Shown: positions 48,410 through 58,303, counted from the stretch's first letter. The stretch: 64,000 bases of DNA from an uncultured Ruminococcus sp. (GCA_900543095.1 UQQD01000002.1:1-64000); one strand, 5' to 3'. Program-made: numbers and translations. Notes: generated by a model not told the origin, from the letters alone.

Positions 48410-49012
48410 ATGCTCTATTCCGTAAGAGGAAAGTTAATTTATACAACAACATCAACGGCGGTGGTTGAATGCGGCGGCGTTGGTTACAACTGCCAGACCA
48501 CAATCAATACCCTCAAAGCCCTTAAACTCAACACGGAAGTAACCTTGTTTACATATCTTAATGTTCGTGAGGACGCAGTTGAATTGTTCGGCTTTGCAAC
48601 AAAGACCGAGCTTGAAACCTTTAAGACGCTGATTTCAGTCAGCGGTGTAGGTCCGAAAGCGGGACTTGCGATATTGTCTGAGCTTACTCCGGAACAGGTC
48701 GCATTGGCGATTGCTTCGAACGACATAAAATCAATAACAAGAGCGCAGGGCGTCGGCAAAAAAATTGCCCAGCGAATTATACTTGAACTAAAGGACAAGC
48801 TTGCAAAGGCGGTAGGCGGCGACAGCGACATTTCAGAAATAACCGGCGTTGCCGCAAACGTAGCTTCGGGCAATGTTTCAAAGGCGATAGAAGCGCTCGG
48901 TGTGCTTGGCTATCAGCCCTCCGATGTTACGCCCGTACTTGCGGCGTTTGACAGCTCTCTGCCCGTAGAACAGCTCATTGCAATGACATTAAAGCAGATG
49001 GGAAGACAGTAA
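48410..49012 (+). CDS. ruvA: Holliday junction DNA helicase subunit RuvA
   Basis: Tetrameric DNA-binding subunit of the RuvAB branch-migration machine. OB-fold start MLYSVRGKLIYTTTSTAVVE, HhH motifs (SVSGVGPKAGLAILSELTPE and RAQGVGKKIAQRIILELKDK), then a C-terminal domain III (ALGVLGYQPSDV) that touches RuvB. At 200 residues it is normal. It follows ruvC by 2 nt and precedes ruvB by 1 nt. Confidence 0.97.
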   Translation: MLYSVRGKLIYTTTSTAVVECGGVGYNCQTTINTLKALKLNTEVTLFTYLNVREDAVELFGFATKTELETFKTLISVSGVGPKAGLAILSELTPEQVALAIASNDIKSITRAQGVGKKIAQRIILELKDKLAKAVGGDSDISEITGVAANVASGNVSKAIEALGVLGYQPSDVTPVLAAFDSSLPVEQLIAMTLKQMGRQ

Positions 49013-49013
49013 T

Positions 49014-50096
49014 ATGGCAAATATGCAATTTTCAGATGAATTTGATTTTGAAAACAGAATACTTGACACTTCCGAGATTCCCGAAGACAATGCCGAAAGC
49101 GATAACCCTTTACGACCGAAAAACCTCGATGAATATATCGGGCAGGACAAGGCAAAAGAAAATCTCAGGGTGTTTATAGAGGCGGCAAAAATCAGAGGAG
49201 AAACCCTTGACCACGTTTTGCTGTACGGACCTCCCGGACTCGGAAAAACAACGCTTGCCGGAATAATCGCAAACGAGCTTGGCGTTTCGGTTAGGATAAC
49301 TTCAGGTCCTGCAATCGAGAAGCCCGGCGACCTTGCAGCGTTACTCACAAACCTTAACGAGGGCGACGTACTGTTTATTGATGAGATACACCGCCTAAGC
49401 AGAGCCGTAGAAGAAGTGCTGTATCCGTCAATGGAGGACTTTGCAATAGATATAATCACCGGCAAAGGTCAAATGGCGGCTTCCTATCATCTTCCGCTTC
49501 CGCATTTTACACTTGTCGGTGCAACAACAAGAGCAGGTCAGCTCACGGCGCCTTTGCGTGACCGTTTCGGCGTTGTGCTAAGACTTGAACTCTACACACC
49601 GCAGGAGCTTGCTCAAATTGTAACAAGAAGCGCAGGTATACTCGGCATAAAAATCGACTCGGACGGTGCGCTTGAAATTGCGTCACGTTCAAGAGGAACT
49701 CCGAGAATTGCAAACCGTATGCTAAAGCGTGTGCGTGATTTTGCCCAGGTAATGTCGGACGGCGTTATAACCGTTGATACTGCAAGGACGGCGCTTGACA
49801 GGCTTGAAATAGATGAACTCGGTCTTGACCAAAACGACAGGCGTATGCTTGAAGCTATTATAAAGTTTTATAACGGAGGTCCCGTCGGGCTTGAAACGCT
49901 TGCCGCCGCAATAGGCGAGGAGGCTGTAACGATTGAGGACGTTTATGAGCCTTATCTCTTGCAGATAGGCTTTCTCAGCAGAACTCCGAGAGGACGGTGT
50001 ATAACCGCCGAAGCGTGCAGACATCTCGGTTATGATTTTCCAAAGGGTGCGATAAATGCAATTCCCACTCAACCTAACCTTTTGGACGGTCAATAG
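49014..50096 (+). CDS. ruvB: Holliday junction DNA helicase motor RuvB
   Basis: AAA+ motor that drives branch migration. LRPKNLDEYIGQDKAKENL, Walker A GPPGLGKTTLAG, Walker B VLFIDEIHRLSRAVEEVLYP, sensor 1 LVGATTRAGQLTAPLRDRFG, sensor 2 GTPRIANRMLKRVRD and the winged-helix end FLSRTPRGRCIT. The 360 residues have a short acidic N-terminal extension. It completes ruvCAB; the glmM gene begins 45 nt later with its own ribosome site. Confidence 0.97.
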   Translation: MANMQFSDEFDFENRILDTSEIPEDNAESDNPLRPKNLDEYIGQDKAKENLRVFIEAAKIRGETLDHVLLYGPPGLGKTTLAGIIANELGVSVRITSGPAIEKPGDLAALLTNLNEGDVLFIDEIHRLSRAVEEVLYPSMEDFAIDIITGKGQMAASYHLPLPHFTLVGATTRAGQLTAPLRDRFGVVLRLELYTPQELAQIVTRSAGILGIKIDSDGALEIASRSRGTPRIANRMLKRVRDFAQVMSDGVITVDTARTALDRLEIDELGLDQNDRRMLEAIIKFYNGGPVGLETLAAAIGEEAVTIEDVYEPYLLQIGFLSRTPRGRCITAEACRHLGYDFPKGAINAIPTQPNLLDGQ

Positions 50097-50141
50097 TTAA
50101 AATACAAAAAATTTATCATAGATATAATTTGGAGGTAAACT

Positions 50142-51491
50142 ATGGGCAGACTATTTGGAACAGACGGCGCAAGGGGAATAGCAAATACCGAACTTACCGC
50201 AGAGCTTGCAATGAACATCGGCAGAGCGGCGGCAATGGTGCTTATCAGCGACGAGGTTGAGCATCCTACCGTACTCATCGGACGGGACACACGCCTTTCG
50301 GGTGATATGCTTGAGGGTGCGCTTATTGCGGGACTTACTTCCATTGGTGCAAACGTTGAGCTTTTGGGTGTTGTACCGACTCCTGCCGTTGCATATCTTG
50401 TACGCAAATACAATGCAGATGCAGGTATAATGATCTCGGCTTCGCACAATCCTTTTGAATTTAACGGTATCAAAATTTTCAGCTCGGAGGGATGTAAGCT
50501 CCCCGATGACCTTGAAAACAGGATTGAGGAGATTGTGCTTGATCACATAGTTCCCTACAGCCTTGCGTATAATGAAAACTTGGGTAAAGTAACCCGAATG
50601 GAAACCGCCTGCGACGATTATATAAGTTATATAGCGGAATGTGTAGACTGTGATCTTGAAGGTATGGAGATAGCTCTTGACTGTTCAAACGGTTCGTCTT
50701 CACGAACCGCCGAAAAACTCTTTACCAAGCTCGGCGCAAAGGTGCATATGCTCTTTGATACCCCCGACGGAATAAACATCAACAAGGACTGCGGTTCAAC
50801 GCATATCGGCAAGCTGCAAAATTATGTGCGTGAAAATAAGCTTTGCTGCGGACTTGCGTTTGACGGTGACGCGGACAGATGTCTTGCGGTTGACGAAAAC
50901 GGAAATCTTGTTGACGGCGACTATCTTATCGCTATCTGCGCCAAGGATATGAAAGACAGAGGCGTGCTGAAAAAGGACGCTGTTGTCGGCACGATAATGA
51001 CTAATATGGGCTTTAACAAATTCTGCGAAGCAAACGGTATGAAATTTGTATCAACAAAGGTCGGCGACCGCTATGTGCTTGAAGCAATGCTTCGTGAGGG
51101 CTACAACATCGGCGGAGAACAGAGCGGACATATAATTTTGCTCGATTACGAAACCACGGGCGACGGACAGCTTTCCGGCTCGTCGGTACTCAGCATAATG
51201 AAGCGCACCGGCAAAAAGCTCAGCGAGCTTGCAAAGGTAATGGAGCGTATGCCCCAGGTGCTTATCAACGTAAAGGTCAGCGCAGAGGGAAAGCTTGCAT
51301 TTTATAACGACAAAGAAATCAAGGCGGAAATAAGGCGCATAAGCGATATTCTCGGAGAGCGCGGCAGAATTCTTATCCGTGTATCGGGTACAGAGCCGCT
51401 TGTAAGAGTAATGCTTGAGGGCGATAGCCTTGAAGAAATTCAAAACCTTGCAGAGGAAGCTGCACAGGTTGTAAGGGACAGATTGGCATAA
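50142..51491 (+). CDS. glmM: phosphoglucosamine mutase
   Basis: Interconverts glucosamine 6- and 1-phosphate for UDP-GlcNAc and peptidoglycan. It begins GRLFGTDGARGIAN, with the phosphoserine loop ISASHNPFEFNGIK (Ser101), the metal-binding FDGDADRCLAVDENG, the sugar loop GGEQSGHIILLDY and RVSGTEPLVRVMLEG at the C-terminus. At 449 residues it is standard. GGAGG precedes the ATG. The last base of its stop TAA is the first of the next gene's ATG (TAATG). Confidence 0.97.
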   Translation: MGRLFGTDGARGIANTELTAELAMNIGRAAAMVLISDEVEHPTVLIGRDTRLSGDMLEGALIAGLTSIGANVELLGVVPTPAVAYLVRKYNADAGIMISASHNPFEFNGIKIFSSEGCKLPDDLENRIEEIVLDHIVPYSLAYNENLGKVTRMETACDDYISYIAECVDCDLEGMEIALDCSNGSSSRTAEKLFTKLGAKVHMLFDTPDGININKDCGSTHIGKLQNYVRENKLCCGLAFDGDADRCLAVDENGNLVDGDYLIAICAKDMKDRGVLKKDAVVGTIMTNMGFNKFCEANGMKFVSTKVGDRYVLEAMLREGYNIGGEQSGHIILLDYETTGDGQLSGSSVLSIMKRTGKKLSELAKVMERMPQVLINVKVSAEGKLAFYNDKEIKAEIRRISDILGERGRILIRVSGTEPLVRVMLEGDSLEEIQNLAEEAAQVVRDRLA

Positions 51492-52354
51492 TGCGATTAT
51501 CCGAACAATGGAAAGACTATGAGCTTATTGATTGCTCTGACGGCGAGCGCCTTGAACGCTGGAGAGATATAATTCTTATCAGACCCGATCCTCAGATAAT
51601 CTGGTCAACAAAGCGGAAAAATCCGCTCTGGCACTCGGCTCATGCACGCTATCACCGCAGCAATAAAGGCGGCGGCTATTGGGAACAGTACAAAAAGGTT
51701 CCCGACCGCTGGACAATAAACTACGGCAGTCTTACGTTTAACATAAAACCTATGGGCTTTAAGCACACGGGCGTTTTCCCCGAACAGGCGGTAAACTGGG
51801 ATTTTGCCGCAGAAAAAATCAAAGAAGAAAACCGACCTTTAAAGATACTCAATCTTTTTGGCTATACGGGTTGTGCAACGCTTGCGTGTATGCAGACAGG
51901 GGCAACGGTTTGCCACGTTGACGCTTCAAAGGGTATGGTGCAGTGGGCAAAGGAGAATGCCGCTTCAAGCTCCTTGGCGGACAGGCCCGTTCGTTGGCTT
52001 GTTGACGACTGCGTAAAGTTTGTACAGCGTGAGATACGCCGAGGCAATAAATATGACGGCATAATAATGGATCCTCCGTCATACGGCAGAGGACCGGGAG
52101 GAGAGGTCTGGAAGCTTGAAGAACAGCTTTATCCTCTTATTATGCTTTGCAGGCAGGTAATGTCTGATGACCCCGTATTTTTTATACTTAATTCCTATAC
52201 AACAGGACTTTCTCCTGCCGTAATGGAATATCTGCTTTCCGTGTTGCTGAAAAAGGATTTCGGCGGCAATGTAACAAGCAGTGAAATTGGACTCAAGGTG
52301 ACCGACACGGGTCTTGTATTGCCGTGCGGCTCAACCGCAATCTGGGAGAAATAG
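51491..52354 (+). CDS. class I SAM-dependent methyltransferase, RlmI-like
   Basis: Predicted RNA cytosine-type methyltransferase of the COG1092/RlmI-K group. LNLFGYTGCATLACMQTGA is the SAM motif I, HVDASKGMVQWAKENA the motif II, and IIMDPPSYGRGPGG the catalytic motif IV. The N-terminus is not a clear PUA domain, so the enzyme is shorter (287 residues) than E. coli RlmI. It overlaps glmM by 1 nt and is followed within 4 nt by ecfA1. Its RNA target is not known from sequence. Confidence 0.87.
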   Translation: MRLSEQWKDYELIDCSDGERLERWRDIILIRPDPQIIWSTKRKNPLWHSAHARYHRSNKGGGYWEQYKKVPDRWTINYGSLTFNIKPMGFKHTGVFPEQAVNWDFAAEKIKEENRPLKILNLFGYTGCATLACMQTGATVCHVDASKGMVQWAKENAASSSLADRPVRWLVDDCVKFVQREIRRGNKYDGIIMDPPSYGRGPGGEVWKLEEQLYPLIMLCRQVMSDDPVFFILNSYTTGLSPAVMEYLLSVLLKKDFGGNVTSSEIGLKVTDTGLVLPCGSTAIWEK

Positions 52355-52357
52355 TTA

Positions 52358-53197
52358 ATGAATTTTATTTCGCTAAAAGATGTGTATTTTTCATATTCCG
52401 AAGAGGATCAGCCTAAAAAATACGCCGTAAACGGTGTTTCGCTTGAAATTCAAAGGGGCGAATTTGTGGCGATAATAGGTCACAACGGCTGCGGAAAATC
52501 CACAATCGCAAAGCATCTCAATGCAATGCTATTGCCCGACAGCGGCAAAGTGTATGTTGACGGAGATGATACAACCGATGAAAGCAAAACCTTTGATGTA
52601 AGGGAAAAGGTGGGGCTTGTGCTTCAAAATCCCGACAACCAGCTTGTTGCGAGCATTGTTGAGGAGGATGTGGCGTTCGGTCCCGAAAATTTGGGAGTTG
52701 CGCCCGATGAAATTCGTGTGCGTGTCGATAATGCCCTGAAAGCTGTCGGTATGTATGAGTATCGAAAGCACGCCCCTTACAAGCTGTCCGGAGGACAAAA
52801 GCAGCGTGTCGCAATCGCAGGCATACTTGCAATTTTGCCCCGGTGTATAGTGTTGGACGAGCCTACCGCTATGCTTGACCCTAACGGCAGAGAAGAAGTG
52901 CTTTCAACTCTTATAAAGCTCAACCGAGAAAAAAATATGACTGTTGTGCTTATCACACATTATATGGACGAAGCCGTGCTTGCCGACAGAGTTGTTGTAA
53001 TGGACAGCGGCAAAATACTGACTCAGGGTACGCCCGACGAAGTGTTTTCACAGGTAGAGCTTCTCAAAAAACACAGACTTGACGTTCCTCAGTCCGCAGA
53101 GCTTGCCTACAGACTCAGAGGCTGCGGAGTTAAGATAGATAATATCCCCCTCAACAACGACGAATGTATAAAAATGCTTGAGGAGGTGCTGAGATGA
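52358..53197 (+). CDS. ecfA1: energy-coupling factor transporter ATPase EcfA1
   Basis: First ATPase of the group II ECF vitamin/metal importer module. Walker A GHNGCGKSTIAKHLNAML, VLQNPDNQLVASIVEEDVAFGPENLG (characteristic ECF Q-loop context), LSGGQKQRVAIAGILA, Walker B CIVLDEPTAMLDPNG and VLITHYMDE. At 279 residues the length is typical. It overlaps ecfA2 by 4 nt. No substrate-binding S component lies near, so the module is expected to serve S proteins encoded elsewhere. Confidence 0.94.
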   Translation: MNFISLKDVYFSYSEEDQPKKYAVNGVSLEIQRGEFVAIIGHNGCGKSTIAKHLNAMLLPDSGKVYVDGDDTTDESKTFDVREKVGLVLQNPDNQLVASIVEEDVAFGPENLGVAPDEIRVRVDNALKAVGMYEYRKHAPYKLSGGQKQRVAIAGILAILPRCIVLDEPTAMLDPNGREEVLSTLIKLNREKNMTVVLITHYMDEAVLADRVVVMDSGKILTQGTPDEVFSQVELLKKHRLDVPQSAELAYRLRGCGVKIDNIPLNNDECIKMLEEVLR

Positions 53198-54063
53198 CGC
53201 CCGTGCTTGAACTTAAAAATCTCAGCTTTGTTTACGGACAGGGCACGCCGTTTGAAAAGCGTGCCGTTGATGATGTAAGCCTAAGCATAAACAAAGGTGA
53301 ATTTATCGGAATAATCGGTCATACAGGCTCAGGAAAATCCACGCTTGTTCAAATGCTCAACGGACTTATAAAGCCCACCGAGGGACAGGTTTTGCTGGAC
53401 GGCGAGGACATTTGGGCAAAGCCGAAGGAGATTCGCAAAATCCGTTTTAAGGTTGGGATGGTGTTCCAATATCCCGAATACCAGCTTTTTGAAGAAACAG
53501 TTTACAAGGACATCGCTTTCGGCCCGACAAATATGGGCAAAACAGGCGATGATTTGGATAAAGCCGTAATAAAAGCGGCAGAATTTACAGGGCTTAAGCC
53601 CGAGCTTTTGCAGCAGTCGCCGTTTGAGCTTTCGGGCGGTGAAAAGCGCAGAGCGGCTATTGCAGGTGTAATTGCAATGGATCCCGAGGTGCTTGTGCTT
53701 GACGAACCGACAGCGGGACTTGACCCTATGGGCAGAGATGTGCTGTTAAGTCAGATAGTGCAGTATCATAAGCAGCGCCGAAACACAATATTGCTTGTTT
53801 CCCACAGTATGGAGGATATAGCGAGGGTTGCCGATAAGATAGTTGTTATGAATGATTCGCACCTTGTTATGTTTGACAACACAAAGGAAGTTTTCTCACA
53901 CGGAAACGAGTTAAAGAAAATCGGACTGAAAATTCCTCAGATAACAACAATTATGCAAGCTCTCAAAGCAGACGGTTTTGATGTTCCGAGCGGAGTTTTG
54001 ACGGTTGACGAGGCATTTGAGGTCGTTTTGTCACTTCTGAAAAAGGAGGGCAAAATATGGTAA
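53194..54063 (+). CDS. ecfA2: energy-coupling factor transporter ATPase EcfA2
   Basis: Second ATPase of the ECF module, heterodimer partner of EcfA1. Walker A GHTGSGKSTLVQMLNGL, VFQYPEYQLFEETVYKDIAFGPTNMG, ELSGGEKRRAAIAGVIAM (note GGEKRR in place of GGQKQR, usual for EcfA2), LDEPTAGLDPMGRD and LLVSHSMED. At 289 residues it is normal. The ecfT start overlaps its end by 7 nt. Confidence 0.95.
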   Translation: MTPVLELKNLSFVYGQGTPFEKRAVDDVSLSINKGEFIGIIGHTGSGKSTLVQMLNGLIKPTEGQVLLDGEDIWAKPKEIRKIRFKVGMVFQYPEYQLFEETVYKDIAFGPTNMGKTGDDLDKAVIKAAEFTGLKPELLQQSPFELSGGEKRRAAIAGVIAMDPEVLVLDEPTAGLDPMGRDVLLSQIVQYHKQRRNTILLVSHSMEDIARVADKIVVMNDSHLVMFDNTKEVFSHGNELKKIGLKIPQITTIMQALKADGFDVPSGVLTVDEAFEVVLSLLKKEGKIW

Positions 54064-54869
54064 GAGATGTTTCGTTCGGTCAGTACTTCCCCGGCAAAAG
54101 CCTTATACACAGGCTTGATCCCCGTGCAAAGATATTAATGTTCATCGCATATCTTGTTATTATTTTTTGCACCTTTAACTACTTTTCGCTTGCAATAACA
54201 ACACTGTTTACCGTGTTTTATATCTTGGCAAGCCGAATTTCGCCAAAGTTTTATTTTAAAAGTCTGAAGGTAATTATTTTTATCGTAATAATAACATCAT
54301 TGCTCAACCTGTTTTACGGTTCGGGCGATCCGATGTTTGAATGGTGGATATTCAGGATAACTTATAACGGAATAAACAGAGCTGTGTTTGTTACCGTTAG
54401 GATAATATGTCTGATACTTGCAAGCTCTTGCCTGACGTTTACGACTTCGCCCACAGAGCTTACGGACGCGCTTGAACGCCTTATGAAACCGCTCGGCGTA
54501 ATTCATTTCCCCGTCCACGAAATAGCAATGATGATGTCGCTTGCACTCAGGTTTGTGCCTACATTGCTTGAAGAAACCGATAAGATAATGCAGGCTCAAA
54601 AGGCAAGAGGAGCGGATATGGATTCCGGTAACCTTATAAACAAGGTAAAGGCGCTTATTCCGATTCTTGTTCCTCTTTTTGTATCGGCGTTCAGACGTGC
54701 CTACGACGTTGCAACGGCAATGGAATGTCGATGCTACAGGGGCGGAGCAGGACGCACAAGAATGAAATCTATTCATATGTCAGGGCGTGACGTTATTGCG
54801 TTTGCTGCGGTTGCGCTTGTGATCGGCGGAGTGATTTTATGCAACATATTTTTCCCGGCAATAATCTGA
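54057..54869 (+). CDS. ecfT: energy-coupling factor transporter transmembrane protein EcfT
   Basis: Membrane scaffold joining the two ATPases to exchangeable substrate-binding S components. About five to six hydrophobic segments, SLIHRLDPRAKIL at the N-terminus, and two Ala-Arg-Gly-type coupling motifs (QKARGADMDSG and ECRCYRGGAG) in the cytoplasmic helices that contact EcfA1 and EcfA2. At 270 residues it is standard. The end overlaps the truA start by 31 nt. Confidence 0.93.
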   Translation: MVRDVSFGQYFPGKSLIHRLDPRAKILMFIAYLVIIFCTFNYFSLAITTLFTVFYILASRISPKFYFKSLKVIIFIVIITSLLNLFYGSGDPMFEWWIFRITYNGINRAVFVTVRIICLILASSCLTFTTSPTELTDALERLMKPLGVIHFPVHEIAMMMSLALRFVPTLLEETDKIMQAQKARGADMDSGNLINKVKALIPILVPLFVSAFRRAYDVATAMECRCYRGGAGRTRMKSIHMSGRDVIAFAAVALVIGGVILCNIFFPAII

Positions 54870-55603
54870 GAAATTTGCTTGTTACAATTTCATACGACGG
54901 GCGGCAGTTCCACGGCTGGCAAATACAGCAAAATGCGGTAACCGTTCAGGAGGTTTTTCAAAACGCTCTGCAAAAAATAATCGGAAACGATTTTGACGTA
55001 AAGGGCTGCAGCCGCACCGACAGCGGAGTGCACGCCAATATGTACTGCATAAGTGTAAAAACCTCGCACCCCATACTTCCCCAAAGGCTCAAAGCTGCCC
55101 TTAACCGCTGGCTGCCAAAGTCAGTAGCCGTGCTTGAATGCATTGAAAATGAGCTTGATTTTCACGCACGCTATAGCTGTAAAAGCAAAGAGTACATTTA
55201 CAAGATCTGGAACAGCGAGGTTCGCAATCCGTTTCTTGACGGTTATGCGCTCCACTACCGCTATCCGATAGATGAAAAATTGCTACATACCGCCTCTCAG
55301 GCATTTGTCGGAACTCACGATTTTACATCTTTTTGCACGCTTGACAGCAGGGAAAAGGGCGATATGATGCGTACGGTAAAGTCTTTTTCGGTTACCCGTG
55401 ACAAAGAGCTTGTCACAATGCGTGTAGAAGCGGACGGATTTTTGTATAATATGGTGCGAATAATGGTAGGCACGCTTTTGCGTGTTCAGCAGGGCAAGAT
55501 AAACCCTGATGAAATTCCTGCAATAATTGAAAAAAAAGACAGAAAGTTTGCGGGTCCCACGGCTCAACCGTGCGGACTGTATCTTAATAAAGTTAATTAC
55601 TGA
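54839..55603 (+). CDS. truA: tRNA pseudouridine(38-40) synthase
   Basis: Modifies U38-40 of the anticodon arm. It shows LLVTISYDGRQFHGWQIQQN, the catalytic Asp in KGCSRTDSGVHANMYC, DFHARYSCKSKEYIYKI and the C-terminal FLYNMVRIMVGTLLRVQQGK and PAQPCGLYLNKV-type end. At 254 residues it is a normal TruA. The ATG 54839 lies inside ecfT with GGAG 7-10 nt upstream. ecfA1A2T-truA is a common gene order in Firmicutes. Confidence 0.95.
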   Translation: MQHIFPGNNLRNLLVTISYDGRQFHGWQIQQNAVTVQEVFQNALQKIIGNDFDVKGCSRTDSGVHANMYCISVKTSHPILPQRLKAALNRWLPKSVAVLECIENELDFHARYSCKSKEYIYKIWNSEVRNPFLDGYALHYRYPIDEKLLHTASQAFVGTHDFTSFCTLDSREKGDMMRTVKSFSVTRDKELVTMRVEADGFLYNMVRIMVGTLLRVQQGKINPDEIPAIIEKKDRKFAGPTAQPCGLYLNKVNY

Positions 55604-55664
55604 GCTAAATAGAAAGTCAAAATCCAAAAGGACGTTTGTGTGTTCGTTCAAGGAGTTGGAAAAG

Positions 55665-56939
55665 ATGTTTAAAAACAAACGCTATGCAAGGCGCAAACAA
55701 AATAAAGAACGCAGTGACATAATAAGTTATGAGGATATGCCGCTTGAAGATTATGAGCAAGAAAAAACCGACCTTTCGCCAAGTGCGGTAAAAAAGATAA
55801 TTGCTGCGGTATGCATTGCCTTTGCGGCAGGACTGATTGTTTTTGCATTTGCAAACCGTGACAAGCTCACGCCGGAAAACCTTTCTGTATGGTGGACTTA
55901 TGATGTTTTGGGCAACGGCGGCAACGGTTATCCCGTAAATATTATCGGAACAACGGTAAAGCCGGGTAACTTTGCCGTTAATCAGGGCAGAACCGCTTAT
56001 GCGTCGGATACCTCGTTTGTTACGGTTAATTCATCGGGCAGCGAGGTTGCAAACGTTCAGCTTAGGTATTCAAAACCTGTTATGAAAGCAACCGAAAACA
56101 GATTTTTAACCTATGGTCTTGGTGAAAAGGGATATCAAATACAGAATTTTGAAAAAAATCTGTATTCCGGTGAAACCGACGGCAATATTTTTACAGGCGA
56201 CATTGCTTCAAACGGAAACTATTGCCTTGTTACCGAGAACAGCGGTTATCTTACAGTCCTTTATGCCTTTGACAGCAATAACAACCGTATTTTTAAATAT
56301 TCTTTTTCGGAATATTACATAATGAATGTTGCAATAAATCAGGACGGTTCAGGTTGTGTTGCCTGCGGCGTTACAAGTGACAATGGCGCAATAAAGACCT
56401 GCGTTTATGTGCTTGATTTTTCAAAAGAAGAGCCTGTTGCAAAATACGATATACCCGACGATATAATAATCGACTGCAAATATATCAGCTCTGTGAGGGC
56501 AGTCCTTGTAGGAAACTCAGCGTCATACATAGTTAAAATCGGCGACAAAGAATATACAACCGTGAGCTATGATGACAAGCCCGTGGCTAACTATTGCTTC
56601 AGCCCCGAAACAAAGTCTTTTGCGCTTGCCCTTTCAAAAAGCGGTGACGGAAGAAGCTGTACACTCATAACCTACAATGATAACGGAGAAGCTATCGGTA
56701 CTGTCGAGAGTGATTACGGTGCGGAGTCAATGTCAATGTACAAGGGCATAGTTTCTGTTCTTGACGGAAACTTTATTTATACTTACGACAACGGCGGCAA
56801 CTTGCTCTATACAACCAACGCAGGCACGGGTTCAAAAGCCTTGGTGCTCAATTCTAATTCTACGGCATACATTTTGACGCTTAATCAGATAAAGTTTATC
56901 GACTTTAAAAACACTGCTACTCCCGGTTCGGCAAATTGA
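55665..56939 (+). CDS. DUF5711 family membrane-anchored protein
   Basis: A 424-residue protein with an Arg/Lys-rich N-terminus, one membrane helix (about 48-70, AVCIAFAAGLIVFAFAN) and a large extracellular part of repeating short beta-strand motifs. It looks like a beta-propeller (repeats of aliphatic-Gly-Asn/Asp turns such as FLTYGLGEKGYQIQN and AYILTLNQIKFIDF). The family has no known function. ATG 55665 follows AAGGAG by 9 nt; longer upstream frames lack a ribosome site. It sits between truA and a CvpA-family gene. Confidence 0.75.
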   Translation: MFKNKRYARRKQNKERSDIISYEDMPLEDYEQEKTDLSPSAVKKIIAAVCIAFAAGLIVFAFANRDKLTPENLSVWWTYDVLGNGGNGYPVNIIGTTVKPGNFAVNQGRTAYASDTSFVTVNSSGSEVANVQLRYSKPVMKATENRFLTYGLGEKGYQIQNFEKNLYSGETDGNIFTGDIASNGNYCLVTENSGYLTVLYAFDSNNNRIFKYSFSEYYIMNVAINQDGSGCVACGVTSDNGAIKTCVYVLDFSKEEPVAKYDIPDDIIIDCKYISSVRAVLVGNSASYIVKIGDKEYTTVSYDDKPVANYCFSPETKSFALALSKSGDGRSCTLITYNDNGEAIGTVESDYGAESMSMYKGIVSVLDGNFIYTYDNGGNLLYTTNAGTGSKALVLNSNSTAYILTLNQIKFIDFKNTATPGSAN

Positions 56940-56990
56940 CCTGACAAATTAATTCACAACTAATATTTAGCCTGCTTTCGAGGAGAATAT

Positions 56991-57662
56991 ATGTTATCTA
57001 ACATTATAATAATCGCACTTATCCTTTTGTTTATGGTAATAGGTGCAGTAAGAGGGCTTGCAAAAACGCTGCTTAATCTTGCAGGATTCATTTTGACTGC
57101 GATAACTGCAAACTATCTGTCAACAGTTTTGTCAAAATGGATATATACGACCTTTCTTCAGCAAAATATAATAACAAATCTTACCGAAATGGTACAGCAA
57201 AACAGCGCAAGCTATGCTGCGTCAAATTGTTTTGATGCAGTTCCCGCTTGGATAAGGGGCGTTGTAGATTTCTTTGCCGGTATTTTCGGTGGTAGTATGG
57301 ACAGCATTGTCAATAATATGACTTTTTCCGCTTCGTCGTCATCTGTAGCGGCTGCAATAGAAAAGCCGTTGGGTGATGTGGTAACAGCAGTTTTGGGAAT
57401 ACTATTGCTTCTGATTCTGTTTATGGTTGTGTTTGCCGTTGTAAAGATATTGATTCACTTTGCGCTCAGAATATTCAACATTCCGGTAATCAGACAGATA
57501 AATAAGTTTCTCGGCGGAATTTTGGGAATTGCAGAGGGAATCATATTTGTTTTCTTTGCAATTAATATTTTTTATGCTATAATGTCATATACAAATCCCT
57601 CAATACTCAAGCTTGATACCGTAACAGGAGATTTGTTCAAATTTTTCTGTACGTTTATTTAG
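56991..57662 (+). CDS. CvpA family membrane protein
   Basis: A 223-residue protein with four hydrophobic helices. The CvpA-type start LSNIIIIALILLFMVIGAVRG and the following GLAKTLLNLAGFILTAI and VRQINKFLGGILGIAEGII-like segments match the family, which in other bacteria is tied to colicin V production and to envelope homeostasis. A loop of about 80 residues between helices 2 and 3 is larger than usual. GAGGAG precedes the ATG. It is followed by pgsA. Confidence 0.8.
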   Translation: MLSNIIIIALILLFMVIGAVRGLAKTLLNLAGFILTAITANYLSTVLSKWIYTTFLQQNIITNLTEMVQQNSASYAASNCFDAVPAWIRGVVDFFAGIFGGSMDSIVNNMTFSASSSSVAAAIEKPLGDVVTAVLGILLLLILFMVVFAVVKILIHFALRIFNIPVIRQINKFLGGILGIAEGIIFVFFAINIFYAIMSYTNPSILKLDTVTGDLFKFFCTFI

Positions 57663-57682
57663 TAATTATGGTGGTGTGTGAT

Positions 57683-58303
57683 ATGGATAAAGATAAATGG
57701 AGCTTTAAACTCAGCGATCTGTTTACAGTCCCTAATTTTATTACTTATTGCAGATTTATTTTAATAATACCGTTTGTAATTTATTTTCTTAATGAGAATT
57801 ATATTGGTGCCGCAATATGCATTGGCATATCCGGGCTCAGTGATTGCTTTGACGGCTTTTTTGCAAGAAAGCTCAATCAGGTTACACCTTTGGGAAAAAT
57901 ACTTGACCCGATAGCCGACAAGCTCACGCTTTTTGCGGTGGTAATATGTATGGTAATTTACCTGCCCTCAATACTTCCGCTTCTTGCTCTTTTGATACTC
58001 AAGGATCTGTTGATGCTTTTGGGCGGTATGGATCTTGTAAAAAAAGGTCTTACTCCTCCGGCGGCAAAATGGTACGGCAAGGTTGGAACGATTGTATTTT
58101 ATGTGTCCGTATGTATCATAATATTTCTGAAAGCCGTATTAAATTTTGAAAATCCGTATCTTGATTTCGGTCTTATACTCATAACTGCACTTACAATGTT
58201 TTATGCGCTTGCACAATACGCCAAAATATACTTTGCAATGGTAAAAGAATACAAGCAGAATAAGGTTACCGAAAAAAAAACAAAAAGTAATAAAATATCT
58301 TAA
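57683..58303 (+). CDS. pgsA: CDP-diacylglycerol-glycerol-3-phosphate 3-phosphatidyltransferase
   Basis: Forms phosphatidylglycerol phosphate from CDP-diacylglycerol, the product of CdsA. The CDP-alcohol phosphotransferase motif is complete: D-C-F-D-G-F-F-A-R, then GKILDPIADK (spacing DG-x2-AR-x8-G-x3-D-x3-D). Five to six hydrophobic segments surround it. I chose ATG 57683 (206 residues) since a GGTGG lies upstream, whereas ATG 57668 has no ribosome site. The cationic C-terminal tail is Lys-rich. Confidence 0.93.
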   Translation: MDKDKWSFKLSDLFTVPNFITYCRFILIIPFVIYFLNENYIGAAICIGISGLSDCFDGFFARKLNQVTPLGKILDPIADKLTLFAVVICMVIYLPSILPLLALLILKDLLMLLGGMDLVKKGLTPPAAKWYGKVGTIVFYVSVCIIIFLKAVLNFENPYLDFGLILITALTMFYALAQYAKIYFAMVKEYKQNKVTEKKTKSNKIS